From an uncultured Flavobacteriales bacterium (GTDB taxonomy: Bacteria > Bacteroidota > Bacteroidia > Flavobacteriales_D > Crocinitomicaceae): a stretch of DNA of 64,000 bases. This document shows positions 18,183 through 26,358 of the stretch, piece after piece. The stretch lies in NCBI GenBank assembly GCA_943789205.1, contig CALSTG010000001.1, positions 920,435-984,434 of the forward strand, given 5' to 3'. A model generated the notes under the pieces. It saw only the letters and a program-made list of their open reading frames with translations. It did not search any database and was not told the DNA's origin. A program made the position numbers and the translations under genes. The first letter of the stretch is position 1, and every line of letters starts with the position of its first letter.

Positions 18183-19358
18183 TTATATTAGACTAGATTG
18201 TCGCTTTTGTCTTTTCATTGATGCCATCATATTTAATACATCAATTCTAATACCATTTAATTGTGCCTTATACTTTTTTCTTTCAGCAAGAAGCCTATTC
18301 AATAGTTCCTTGTTTTTTGATGACCCTTTTGATAATTGCTCTGCATATTTGAGCTCCATTTCGGACCATAATAGAAAAAGATGCTCTGATTTTTCATTCA
18401 GCTTTTCAGCTTTAGTTTGATACATAACTTTTAATTTATCACTTGATGTTTTGAACATTTCAAAAAGCTGAAGCTTTAAGTTATTCAATTTATTCTGTTC
18501 GATAACGTGTTGCTTCACCTGTTTTAAGTCATAGGTTATCCCTACAAAAGAAAGCCCTTTAATAATCCATTTACTTGGATCATATGCAAACCATTTCACT
18601 CCATTTCGATAATCCCATTGAAATTTATGGTGGTAATTGTGATAACCTTCGCCAAAGGTAAACCAAGATACGAACCATGAATCTCGGGCTGTGGAATTAA
18701 TATCATAAGTCTGACGGCCAAAATAATGACACATCGAATTGATAAAAAAGGTAGCATGATGTACGATTGAAAGCCTCAAAAAACCCGCCCAGAGCAACGC
18801 ACCCATTGGCCTATCATATATAAATCCGATGGCCATTGGAATTATGAAACCTCCAATAATACCAATTGTAAAATAATGTTTGTTCTGGAATTGAATAGCA
18901 CTCTTGCTCTTCAGATCTTTCACACCACGAACCCTGTTATTTTCAGAAGAGCCATTCTTAATAATCCATCCAATGTGTGCGTGCCAAAAACCCTCTGTGA
19001 TCGAATACGGATCCTCTTTCGTCTCTGCTTTAGTATGGTGTATTCTATGATCAGAACACCACTTCAAAATTGTATTCTCAAGTGCCATTGAACCAAAAAT
19101 CATTAGCACCCATTCTACGAATGGAGTGGTTTTATAGGCTTTATGTGCAAACAAACGGTGATAACCCATCGTGATACCCATACCTGAAAGAAACCACAAT
19201 ATAAAAAGCATGAGCGGCTCTTGCCATACAATACCTTGATAATAAACATAAATACCTGTACCAAAAACACCGATCACTGGGATTAAAGTTAAAGCAACAA
19301 TCATATTCCAATTATAAGTCCCTGTTTGGTCCTGCTTTGTGCGCTCTGCTTCGTTCAT
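18183..19358 (-). CDS. Acyl-CoA/acyl-lipid delta-9-type fatty acid desaturase
   Basis: The 391-residue integral membrane di-iron desaturase has the three histidine boxes HRLFAH (67-72), HRIHH (104-108) and HNYHH (240-244), with hydrophobic helices between. This is the stearoyl-CoA desaturase-type family, which introduces a double bond into fatty acyl chains for membrane fluidity. Residues about 280-391 form a charged, helical tail rich in K, E and L, longer than I expect for bacterial members, probably a cytoplasmic coiled coil. It starts 23 nt after the pth stop and may share the pth operon. Confidence 0.92.
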   Translation of the reverse strand: MNEAERTKQDQTGTYNWNMIVALTLIPVIGVFGTGIYVYYQGIVWQEPLMLFILWFLSGMGITMGYHRLFAHKAYKTTPFVEWVLMIFGSMALENTILKWCSDHRIHHTKAETKEDPYSITEGFWHAHIGWIIKNGSSENNRVRGVKDLKSKSAIQFQNKHYFTIGIIGGFIIPMAIGFIYDRPMGALLWAGFLRLSIVHHATFFINSMCHYFGRQTYDINSTARDSWFVSWFTFGEGYHNYHHKFQWDYRNGVKWFAYDPSKWIIKGLSFVGITYDLKQVKQHVIEQNKLNNLKLQLFEMFKTSSDKLKVMYQTKAEKLNEKSEHLFLLWSEMELKYAEQLSKGSSKNKELLNRLLAERKKYKAQLNGIRIDVLNMMASMKRQKRQSSLI

Positions 19359-19381
19359 TTTTAATTTATTTTGTCATTGAA

Positions 19382-19945
19382 TTATTTGCCATTTAGAGCT
19401 GACATTGTCATGTTTAACCCCATCGTAACAAAGGATAAAACAAATTTTGTTGATTGAATAATACGTTCCGAAAGGTCATTTTGTTCTTCTAAAGACCAAG
19501 GTCCGAGTACAAAATCTGCTTGCTTTCCTCTAGCATAATCGCTGCCTATTCCAAACCTAAGCCTACTGTAAATCCCAGTTTTTAGCACAGCCTCGATATC
19601 CTTTAGACCATTATGGCCTCCTGCCGAACCTTTTCCTTTTAAACGCAATGTCCCAAACGGTAATGCTAAGTCATCACTAATTACAAGTAATTTAGACATT
19701 GGTATTTTTTCCTTCTGTAACCAAAAGTGAACTGCTTTTCCTGAAAGATTCATAAACGTATTTGGCTTTATTAAAACCAGCTTACGACCTTTAAATTTGA
19801 TTTCTGCCCGGTCTGCATAACGCGCTGTCTCAAAGGAGGATTCTGAATCCTTAATCAACGCGTCAAGAACATCAAAACCAATGTTATGACGCGTATCGGC
19901 ATATTTACTACCGGGATTTCCAAGACCTACTATTAAATATTTCAT
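19382..19945 (-). CDS. pth: Peptidyl-tRNA hydrolase
   Basis: From the ATG at 19945 the 187-residue protein begins MKYLIVGLGNPG and carries catalytic His20 in RHNIGF, NTFMNLSG, SDDLALPFG and KGSAGGHNGLK, all hallmark blocks of bacterial Pth. It releases peptides from stalled peptidyl-tRNA. The frame is open to 19975, but homologues start at MKYL and this ATG comes 1 nt after the stop of the upstream barrel gene. The protein is essential in most bacteria. Confidence 0.96.
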   Translation of the reverse strand: MKYLIVGLGNPGSKYADTRHNIGFDVLDALIKDSESSFETARYADRAEIKFKGRKLVLIKPNTFMNLSGKAVHFWLQKEKIPMSKLLVISDDLALPFGTLRLKGKGSAGGHNGLKDIEAVLKTGIYSRLRFGIGSDYARGKQADFVLGPWSLEEQNDLSERIIQSTKFVLSFVTMGLNMTMSALNGK

Positions 19946-19946
19946 A

Positions 19947-20828
19947 TTACCATTGTGGGCAGGCATCACATGCATTAATCGGTTTTAAATAAAATAACCA
20001 TCCAAAGACTACATGGGCCTCTAGGTATCCAAAATTTTGACTTGCAACAGAGTTGTAATCTTCAGGCCTCGTTCGGACATTGTTTTGAAGCATAAACCCT
20101 GATCCTATACCGGGCTGAATATAAAAATGTCTAAAAAACTCTAACCGTGCATCAGCATGCAAAGAAATTGCCATACCTGATAAAGAGAATGTTTCTGTAG
20201 ACTTTCTTCCTGCAAATGTAAAATCATTTAAAGATGCTATTGCACCAACACCCGCACCAAATAAACTTGAAAAAGCAAACCATGCCGAATTTCTCTGTCT
20301 GTACCACTGATCAATACGCGAGACCTCAGCTCGAATATAATTTAATCCATTGCTGTTTTCATAATGGAAAGTAGCTTCTTGTGTAATAACGGGTTCATTT
20401 ATGTATGTTCCAGACCAATTTGTCTCAAGATCAACACCTGGATTGATTGTTCCAGATAACTGGTAAGGAACATTGTCTTTTAACACATACTTCATGTGAT
20501 CAAAACCCAAGGAAATTGCCCAATTCCTTTTAATCATGTAGCCAATGCGCAGATTGTACTGGGGCACGGTTATTTTGTTTAGCTTAAAATAATTCTCAAA
20601 ACTAAAGGGCTCTTGTCGATCGGTGGCTTGACAATCTTGAAGCGTAAAGTCGTAGCCTGTTCCAGTAAAATTAATGTCACTTTTTGTATAAAAGTCTCGG
20701 TTATATCCCCAGTGTATAAATATAGCGCCGGCATTATAAGACTTTTTCGGTTTTGGTTTGTTACGTCTTTGACCATAACTAACAAAACAGACTAAAATTA
20801 GGGTCGTTGTAATAAATAAGGTTTTCAT
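19947..20828 (-). CDS. Outer-membrane beta-barrel protein
   Basis: From the ATG at 20828 the product is 293 residues, with a signal peptide (cleavage near VSYGQ) and repeated amphipathic strands such as NLRIGYMI and WAISLGFDHMKYVL. The C-terminus is unusual for a barrel: it ends NACDACPQW, with two cysteines. The start overlaps the stop of the lipoprotein gene as ATGA, and pth follows after 1 nt. I cannot assign a substrate. Co-translation with a lipoprotein suggests the two act together at the outer membrane. Confidence 0.72.
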   Translation of the reverse strand: MKTLFITTTLILVCFVSYGQRRNKPKPKKSYNAGAIFIHWGYNRDFYTKSDINFTGTGYDFTLQDCQATDRQEPFSFENYFKLNKITVPQYNLRIGYMIKRNWAISLGFDHMKYVLKDNVPYQLSGTINPGVDLETNWSGTYINEPVITQEATFHYENSNGLNYIRAEVSRIDQWYRQRNSAWFAFSSLFGAGVGAIASLNDFTFAGRKSTETFSLSGMAISLHADARLEFFRHFYIQPGIGSGFMLQNNVRTRPEDYNSVASQNFGYLEAHVVFGWLFYLKPINACDACPQW

Positions 20829-21523
20829 CTGGTTAACATTTTTATCCATTTATCTTGAGATAAGATTTCCTCCAATTTAAAATGGCTTCTTTTCGTTTTA
20901 TCATACCACTCGTAAAGACCTAAACCTTGAGCAAAAGCATAATACATCGTAAGCTTCTGAGGCTGCTGTTCTTGCTCGGTGTAGGGGTTTATTAAGGTGT
21001 AGCTTGCCTCCTCCTTGATGAGAATACTCTTTGTCTTTTTTGATAAAACCTCTATGGAAAGCTTTTCTTTAAGAACTCTATCTTTTTCCATAAGTAACAC
21101 CGTAGAGTCAATAAAACCTGAAAACTTAGAGGCAAAAGACACTTTTTCTCCCATTTTATTCGGAAATAAGTCATCCTTATAAAGTGTTGCTTTTTCATTT
21201 TCTCCTAAACCATTAACAACCATATGGTCGATGACATTAAGCGCACTTAAATTGTAATTTAATGCCTCTGTTAATCTACCCTCTGCTGCATATCGTTCTA
21301 CAACAATGTGCTTTCCACGAGAATCTTCCACACCGTATACCCTATGAAATTGTTCAGCCAATCCATGAGCAACATCTCGATATCTATAGATTAACGCAGT
21401 TGTATCGTAGGTGTAAAAATAGGAAGCATATGGGTGACTTGATAGCCCTTTTGATTCATTATTAATTGTAGATTCTGAAGTACACGAAATACAGAGCATT
21501 AACAATAAATAAATCCAACGCAT
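20825..21523 (-). CDS. Putative lipoprotein of unknown function
   Basis: The 232-residue product has a lipobox at its N-terminus (LLMLCISCTSES, lipidated Cys14), then a soluble alpha/beta domain without motifs I recognise. Repeated Y and acidic residues dominate. Its start shares one base with the stop of the pseudouridine synthase (TAATG) and its end overlaps the barrel gene by 4 nt, so it belongs to a coupled operon with rluB-like, barrel and pth genes. Confidence 0.72.
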   Translation of the reverse strand: MRWIYLLLMLCISCTSESTINNESKGLSSHPYASYFYTYDTTALIYRYRDVAHGLAEQFHRVYGVEDSRGKHIVVERYAAEGRLTEALNYNLSALNVIDHMVVNGLGENEKATLYKDDLFPNKMGEKVSFASKFSGFIDSTVLLMEKDRVLKEKLSIEVLSKKTKSILIKEEASYTLINPYTEQEQQPQKLTMYYAFAQGLGLYEWYDKTKRSHFKLEEILSQDKWIKMLTR

Positions 21524-22350
21524 TATTTAGACATTTTTAAAAATGAAATCTCATTTTCAGTAAGGTGTCGAAACATTCCTCTAGGGAGATCTTTTTTTGT
21601 CAAACCTGAAAAACGAACACGATCAAGTTTTACAACAGCCATACCCATTGACTCAAACATCCTATGAATAACTTGTTTTTTCCCCGAACTGATTTCTACA
21701 CCGACCTCTCTCGATGTTCCATCTTCTACGTGGGAGGCATGTATAACTTTTGTCTTTCCATCTTCAAGATCAACACCTTCCTGTAACTTTTTCAAATGCC
21801 CTTGTGTCACTGGCTTATTTAATTCCACATGATAGAGCTTTTTAGACTGGAATCGGGGATGATTTAGTTTTTTGGACAGATCAGAATCATTGGTAAAAAG
21901 CAGCAATCCCGTGGCATCCTTGTCCAACTTATCCACTGGAAACAATAATTCCTTACAAGCTTTTTGAACGAGCTTTACAGCGGTTTTTCTTCCCTTTGAT
22001 TCTCCCAATGTGGAATAAAACCCTTTTGGTTTGTTCAATAAAACATAGCGTTTATTATAGGATTTAATGGTTTCACCATCATATTTCACCTCGTCATTAG
22101 GCTTGACTTTATATCCAAGCTCTGTGATCACTTTATTATTTACCATAACAACACCTGCGGCAATTAAAACATCTGCCTCACGTCTAGAACAAATACCAGC
22201 GTTAGAAATGAACTTATTTAACCTTACTTCATCGCTGAATGACGGCAAAGGATCTCCTTTTTTATGCTTTTGTTTGTATTCGATGTACTTGCGCTTGTCG
22301 CGCTTAGAAACATTTTTTTCAGGCTTTTGATTTTTCTTATCTCTACGCAT
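21523..22350 (-). CDS. RsuA/RluB-family 16S/23S rRNA pseudouridine synthase
   Basis: The 275-residue protein has a basic lysine-rich leader (about 1-40), an S4 RNA-binding domain (about 42-90, with RLNKFISNAGICSRREAD) and a pseudouridine synthase domain with the catalytic block DKLDKDATGLLLFTND. It isomerises uridine in rRNA. RluB, RluE and RsuA cannot be separated with certainty; RluB is likeliest for the flavobacterial S4-containing member. A TATCTTTG box 39 nt upstream probably drives the operon through pth. Confidence 0.9.
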   Translation of the reverse strand: MRRDKKNQKPEKNVSKRDKRKYIEYKQKHKKGDPLPSFSDEVRLNKFISNAGICSRREADVLIAAGVVMVNNKVITELGYKVKPNDEVKYDGETIKSYNKRYVLLNKPKGFYSTLGESKGRKTAVKLVQKACKELLFPVDKLDKDATGLLLFTNDSDLSKKLNHPRFQSKKLYHVELNKPVTQGHLKKLQEGVDLEDGKTKVIHASHVEDGTSREVGVEISSGKKQVIHRMFESMGMAVVKLDRVRFSGLTKKDLPRGMFRHLTENEISFLKMSK

Positions 22351-22389
22351 TATCGGTGTTTTGAAAGCCTATTTTTCGCTATCAACCTA

Positions 22390-22397
22390 CAAAGATA
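22390..22397 (-). promoter_or_regulatory. TAnnTTTG promoter-like box, pseudouridine synthase operon
   Basis: TATCTTTG on the minus strand, ending 39 nt before the ATG at 22350, would give a leader of ordinary length. It lies in the only sizeable gap in this leftward run. Confidence 0.45.
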
Positions 22398-22426
22398 GGT
22401 AATTTCAGTGGCTATATATAGATTGG

Positions 22427-23089
22427 CTAAGATTGCCCTTTTAAGATGTCAATATCTGCAATGAGCTCGCCAACCTCATCCGGATTCGTACCGTCGTAAT
22501 AGCCTCGGATTTGTTTGTTTTTATCGATCAAAACAAAGTTGTTGGTATGAATAAAATCACTACCTACATCACCTTGGTTTTTAGCCTCGGCTGGCTTCAA
22601 TAAAAAGAAGGATTTTCTAGCCAATTCATAAAGTGTTTTTTTAGCCCCCGTAAGAAAAAACCATTTCCCTTTTTGTGCACCATGGTCCTCAGCGTAGCTT
22701 TTTAACACCTCTGGCTCATCGTGTTCAGGATCTACAGTTAGACTAAGAATTACAACATTAGTGTCATTGTTGTAAGCCATTTGCACACGTTTCATTTCCT
22801 CATTCATAATTGGACAAATCCCTTTGCAGGTAGAAAAGAAATATTCTACAATCCATATTTTCCCTTTAATCGCGGTTGAACTAAATGTCTGGTTATATTG
22901 ATCTGTCAATTCAAAATCAGATATAAAATGAGCACGCCCCTTATTTCTTAGTTCAGGATCAACAACATCCGCATCTAAATCTATTGGACTAATAATGGCC
23001 AATTTCTTTTTGTTGTCAGGCTTATTAAAGTAATAAGCTATAGGTATACAAACCGTTAAGAGTCCGAAAATAAATAGTACTTTTCTCAT
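22427..23089 (-). CDS. SCO1/SenC-family copper chaperone / thiol-disulfide protein
   Basis: The 220-residue protein has an N-terminal membrane anchor (about 3-21) and a thioredoxin fold with the SCO CxxxC (C88 and C92 in STCKGICPIMN) and the conserved histidine (H181 in FIHTNNFVLID). These three residues are the copper ligands of SCO proteins, which deliver copper to cytochrome oxidase subunit II. The gene follows the nicotinamide riboside kinase gene by 1 nt and is away from the oxidase operon at 58-64 kb, where two more SCO-type proteins occur. Confidence 0.92.
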   Translation of the reverse strand: MRKVLFIFGLLTVCIPIAYYFNKPDNKKKLAIISPIDLDADVVDPELRNKGRAHFISDFELTDQYNQTFSSTAIKGKIWIVEYFFSTCKGICPIMNEEMKRVQMAYNNDTNVVILSLTVDPEHDEPEVLKSYAEDHGAQKGKWFFLTGAKKTLYELARKSFFLLKPAEAKNQGDVGSDFIHTNNFVLIDKNKQIRGYYDGTNPDEVGELIADIDILKGQS

Positions 23090-23090
23090 A

Positions 23091-23585
23091 TCAGCGAGTT
23101 TTCATAATGGCCGCAATTTTATCCTTTCGGTGGAGTATATCGCCTTCGAGGATGTGGAATGGGACCGCCATTTTTTCTAAATAAAAAACATATAAATCAA
23201 ACAATCGTTCTCGATCATTAGGACTTTCTCTTAATGGATCTTCTTGCCATTTAAAATCAGGCTTACACAAAAAATAAATATCAATGTGTTGCTGCACGAA
23301 TAAAGATTTAATTAAGTCAGAGCAGGCACCGAATTTTTCCTCGCACCAAATACGCATTACCAACATTTCTGTATCCAAAATAGTTGGTTTTTTTGATCCT
23401 TCATTCCGGTTAAATTGTTCTTGCGCTATCTTATCTAAATCCATTTGGCTATAAGGTCCGTAATCGTTTAAATAGTCTCTTGCATACTCTTTAACAAGGT
23501 CTATATTGTAGGCTTCTGAAACCCATTTCGAAAGCGTGGACTTTCCCGAGCACTCGGGTCCTGTAAATGCGATCTTAAGCCTCAT
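23091..23585 (-). CDS. NadR-like nicotinamide riboside kinase
   Basis: The 164-residue P-loop kinase begins with FTGPECSGKST and has an early acidic block VKEYARDYL, both as in the C-terminal kinase domain of NadR. It probably phosphorylates nicotinamide riboside to NMN. It overlaps the upstream pnuC gene by 11 nt, which supports the substrate call: PnuC imports the riboside and the kinase traps it. The DNA-binding and adenylyltransferase domains of full NadR are absent. Confidence 0.87.
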   Translation of the reverse strand: MRLKIAFTGPECSGKSTLSKWVSEAYNIDLVKEYARDYLNDYGPYSQMDLDKIAQEQFNRNEGSKKPTILDTEMLVMRIWCEEKFGACSDLIKSLFVQQHIDIYFLCKPDFKWQEDPLRESPNDRERLFDLYVFYLEKMAVPFHILEGDILHRKDKIAAIMKTR

Positions 23586-24201
23586 TATTCTTTAACTCTT
23601 TTTTCCATGTGATATATCCTGCGATTGCCAATAATGTAAATATGATATACTGTAATGATGTTAGGGTCAATCCTTTGTAAAGATATAGAGGAACAGAAAC
23701 AATATCACCAACAATCCAAAAGATCCAATTTTCAATTTTTCTTCTTACCATTAGTAACATGGCAACAAAAAAGATAGCAGTAGTCATCGCATCTATATGA
23801 CCCACAATACTGCCCCAAATACCAAAAATAAGATATACTACATTCACTAACACCAAGCTTACAAAAAACCATATCCAAAGCACGTAGTTCTCGAACTTTG
23901 TCACCCTAGATATTTTATTTATCGTAATTCCGTTTTCTTTTTTTGACCAAAAATTCCAGCCATAAATACCCATTAAAAAATAATAACCATTGATTAGCAT
24001 GTCCCCAAGTAAACGCCAATGAAAAAGCAAATAAACATATATCGAGGTGGTAATTAACCCTGTAGGATAAACGAGTGTGCTATTTTTCCTTGAGAACCAC
24101 ACGCTCAAAAGCCCAAAAACAACAGCCGTCAACTCTAAAAAGATATTTAGTCGCGAATAACCATAATAGGGTGCAAATAAGTATTCTGAAACAAGTTCCA
24201 T
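23575..24201 (-). CDS. pnuC: PnuC-family nicotinamide riboside transporter
   Basis: The 208-residue protein has seven predicted membrane helices and the PnuC blocks YGWNFWSK and WIFWIVGDIVSVPLYLYKG. PnuC proteins import nicotinamide riboside by facilitated diffusion, driven by intracellular phosphorylation. The downstream kinase overlaps it by 11 nt. I see no riboswitch-like structure in the 86-nt upstream gap. A thiamine-transporting relative (PnuT) is an alternative, but the kinase partner favours nicotinamide riboside. Confidence 0.92.
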   Translation of the reverse strand: MELVSEYLFAPYYGYSRLNIFLELTAVVFGLLSVWFSRKNSTLVYPTGLITTSIYVYLLFHWRLLGDMLINGYYFLMGIYGWNFWSKKENGITINKISRVTKFENYVLWIWFFVSLVLVNVVYLIFGIWGSIVGHIDAMTTAIFFVAMLLMVRRKIENWIFWIVGDIVSVPLYLYKGLTLTSLQYIIFTLLAIAGYITWKKELKNNEA

Positions 24202-24287
24202 GTTTATCTTTTGAAAATCAATTTAAAATTACAAAGCATTTAAAACTTGTACTAATTCTTAGATGTTTTGGGAAAGCTTTTGACTAT

Positions 24288-25337
24288 TTAATTCTCAAAA
24301 ATAGAAGCGTATTGTGGATATAACCTCGAGAGCTCCTCTAAATAAATAATAGGCATGTTTTTGCATTTCTCCCAAACTAAAGTGTAGAATTTATTTGCTG
24401 GATGCTGAGTTGTAATGTCATTTATAGCGGATAGCTCGACACAAACACCTATTCTTTTTGTCTTTGCGCGAATATAATTCTCTAAACCTGCACCATATTC
24501 CTTTGGATTTCTCGACACCTTGGCTAGCTTAAAATCACAAGCCGCCGCAACTTTTGTATTTAATTTAGTATCAAGACCTTTAAATTGTGCATGGCTTCCT
24601 CTGTCTGCCCAGAATAAGATGTCTCCCTTCGTATGAAATGAAAGGGTCAATATTGGAACAATCGAATCTACATAATCTTGAATAAGCCTAGCCTCTATAG
24701 CTTCGCATGGGAAATTACCTTTATGGCCTTGTGAAGCCGGCTCTTCTTCAAACAAATGCCCATGCTTGACTTCAAAGTTTCCGTCATCAAAATTATTGTT
24801 TAAGTCTATCCCCTTTCCATTGGCTTTCCAATCTGAATATGGCCCTATCCGTTTAATCGATTCTATTCCTTGTTTGAAAGATTCTATGCCATGCCAATCC
24901 TCTTGTGCAATTTTGAGGCCATCAGGATTTGCAACAGGAATAATAAAAAAATCATAGGTTTCAAGAAGATTGTTCGCAGAGGGATATATGCCGTCCGTTG
25001 CATCAATAGAATACAAAAATTCATTACAGAATTTTAAAACGAATTTCGAGCTAAAAAACTCTCTAGCGTGAAGGTTTCCAACAATCAATACATTTTTCTT
25101 CAAGGAAGCATTAGGTTTGCTTATTTTCAATAGTGGTATAGATTGACCAAACTCAGAATAACCTAAAACTGACAGATCAACATGCGCTTCATACAAATAA
25201 AGCATATCAATCAAGGATTCATAAATCATAGACAAGGAATACCTGGAGGAATCTTTGATTAAGACCTTATGAGGTTGGGCAAACCCAATAACAGGAAAAC
25301 ACAAGAGAAATATAAAAACCCACTGCTTGATCTTCAT
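24288..25337 (-). CDS. Secreted M14-family zinc carboxypeptidase-like protein
   Basis: The 349-residue product has a signal peptide (cleavage near GFAQP) and an M14 metallopeptidase domain. Zinc ligands are visible as the HARE motif in GNLHAREF and a histidine in LSFHTKG; the catalytic glutamate lies in VCVELS, and the substrate-binding block VANPDGLKIAQ and GIDLNNNFD are typical. It probably trims peptides, perhaps from the cell wall, in the periplasm. It stands alone, divergent from the nitronate monooxygenase-like gene. Confidence 0.88.
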   Translation of the reverse strand: MKIKQWVFIFLLCFPVIGFAQPHKVLIKDSSRYSLSMIYESLIDMLYLYEAHVDLSVLGYSEFGQSIPLLKISKPNASLKKNVLIVGNLHAREFFSSKFVLKFCNEFLYSIDATDGIYPSANNLLETYDFFIIPVANPDGLKIAQEDWHGIESFKQGIESIKRIGPYSDWKANGKGIDLNNNFDDGNFEVKHGHLFEEEPASQGHKGNFPCEAIEARLIQDYVDSIVPILTLSFHTKGDILFWADRGSHAQFKGLDTKLNTKVAAACDFKLAKVSRNPKEYGAGLENYIRAKTKRIGVCVELSAINDITTQHPANKFYTLVWEKCKNMPIIYLEELSRLYPQYASIFEN

Positions 25338-25361
25338 TTAAAAAACGATTTTAAAATTCCT

Positions 25362-25369
25362 TATTTTTG
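25362..25369 (+). promoter_or_regulatory. TAnnTTTG promoter-like box, 25390 gene
   Basis: TATTTTTG ends 20 nt before the ATG at 25390, giving a short conventional leader. Confidence 0.4.
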
Positions 25370-25389
25370 ACAAACCGAAAACAAAGGTA

Positions 25390-26358
25390 ATGACAAAACA
25401 AGCTTCTTTGTGTGAAATGCTAAATATTGACTTCCCTGTGATCATGGCACCTATGTTTCTAGTATCAAATGAGGAAATGATTATTGAAGCAATAAAAAAT
25501 GGCATAACCGGTGCAATTCCTGCACTGAACTATAGAACTGTTGATGAATTAAGGGCTGCGATTAGGCGCATTAAAAAAGCAACTGACGGTCCTTTTGGGA
25601 TTAATCTTATTGTCAATAAATCAAACTTCCTTTATAAGGAACAACTAAAAGCATGTTGTGAAGAGGGTATCTCCTATTTTATTACCTCATTAGGGTCTCC
25701 GGAAGAGACTATAAAAATGTCAAGGAAATATGGAGTGAAGGTTTTCTGTGATGTTGTTGATGCGAAATATGCAAGAAAAGTCGAGGCGCTAGGTGCAGAT
25801 GCAATTATTGCTGTAAACAAAGAGGCAGGTGGTCATGCAGGACCAACACCATTCTCAACGTTAATCCCTGCTCTTAAAAAAGAATGTCAAATCCCAATTA
25901 TATCAGCGGGTGGAATTGGAGACGGTCATGGGATCAAAGAAATGATAGCACTCGGTGCAGACGGGGTTTCGATGGGAAGTATCTTTATTGCCACAAAAGA
26001 AGCTCCTGTATCCGAAGGTTATAAAGATGCTTGTGTTCAATATGGCGCAGAAGATATCGTTTTGACAACAAAGCTCTCTGGAACGCCATGTACCGTTATC
26101 AATACGCCTTATGTTGAAAAAATAGGCACCTCTCAAAACTTTCTAGAACGCTTTTTAAATAAAAACAAGAAACTTAAAAAGTGGTTCAAGGCCATTACTT
26201 TCATGAGGGGAATGAAGAGCCTTCAAAAGGCAGCTTTTTCCACTACCTATAAAACAGTTTGGTGTGCTGGTCCTTCTATTGAATTTGTTAAAGAAATTTT
26301 AACAATCAAAGCCGTAATTGACAAGTTAAAATCAGAATTTAACGAGCCGGCAAAGTAA
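25390..26358 (+). CDS. Nitronate monooxygenase-family FMN enzyme
   Basis: The 322-residue TIM-barrel flavoprotein has the NMO/2-nitropropane dioxygenase blocks PVIMAPMF, GHAGPTPFSTLIP, IPIISAGGIGDG and GADGVSMGSIF, the last forming the FMN-phosphate site. The family oxidises nitronates or, in FabK relatives, reduces enoyl-ACP. I cannot decide the substrate here. Its 3' end overlaps that of the convergent histidine kinase by 20 nt. Confidence 0.87.
   Translation: MTKQASLCEMLNIDFPVIMAPMFLVSNEEMIIEAIKNGITGAIPALNYRTVDELRAAIRRIKKATDGPFGINLIVNKSNFLYKEQLKACCEEGISYFITSLGSPEETIKMSRKYGVKVFCDVVDAKYARKVEALGADAIIAVNKEAGGHAGPTPFSTLIPALKKECQIPIISAGGIGDGHGIKEMIALGADGVSMGSIFIATKEAPVSEGYKDACVQYGAEDIVLTTKLSGTPCTVINTPYVEKIGTSQNFLERFLNKNKKLKKWFKAITFMRGMKSLQKAAFSTTYKTVWCAGPSIEFVKEILTIKAVIDKLKSEFNEPAK

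Noticed and set aside
24202..24287. A riboswitch upstream of pnuC
   Set aside because: The 86-nt gap is AT-rich without the stems expected of an NAD-II or similar riboswitch.
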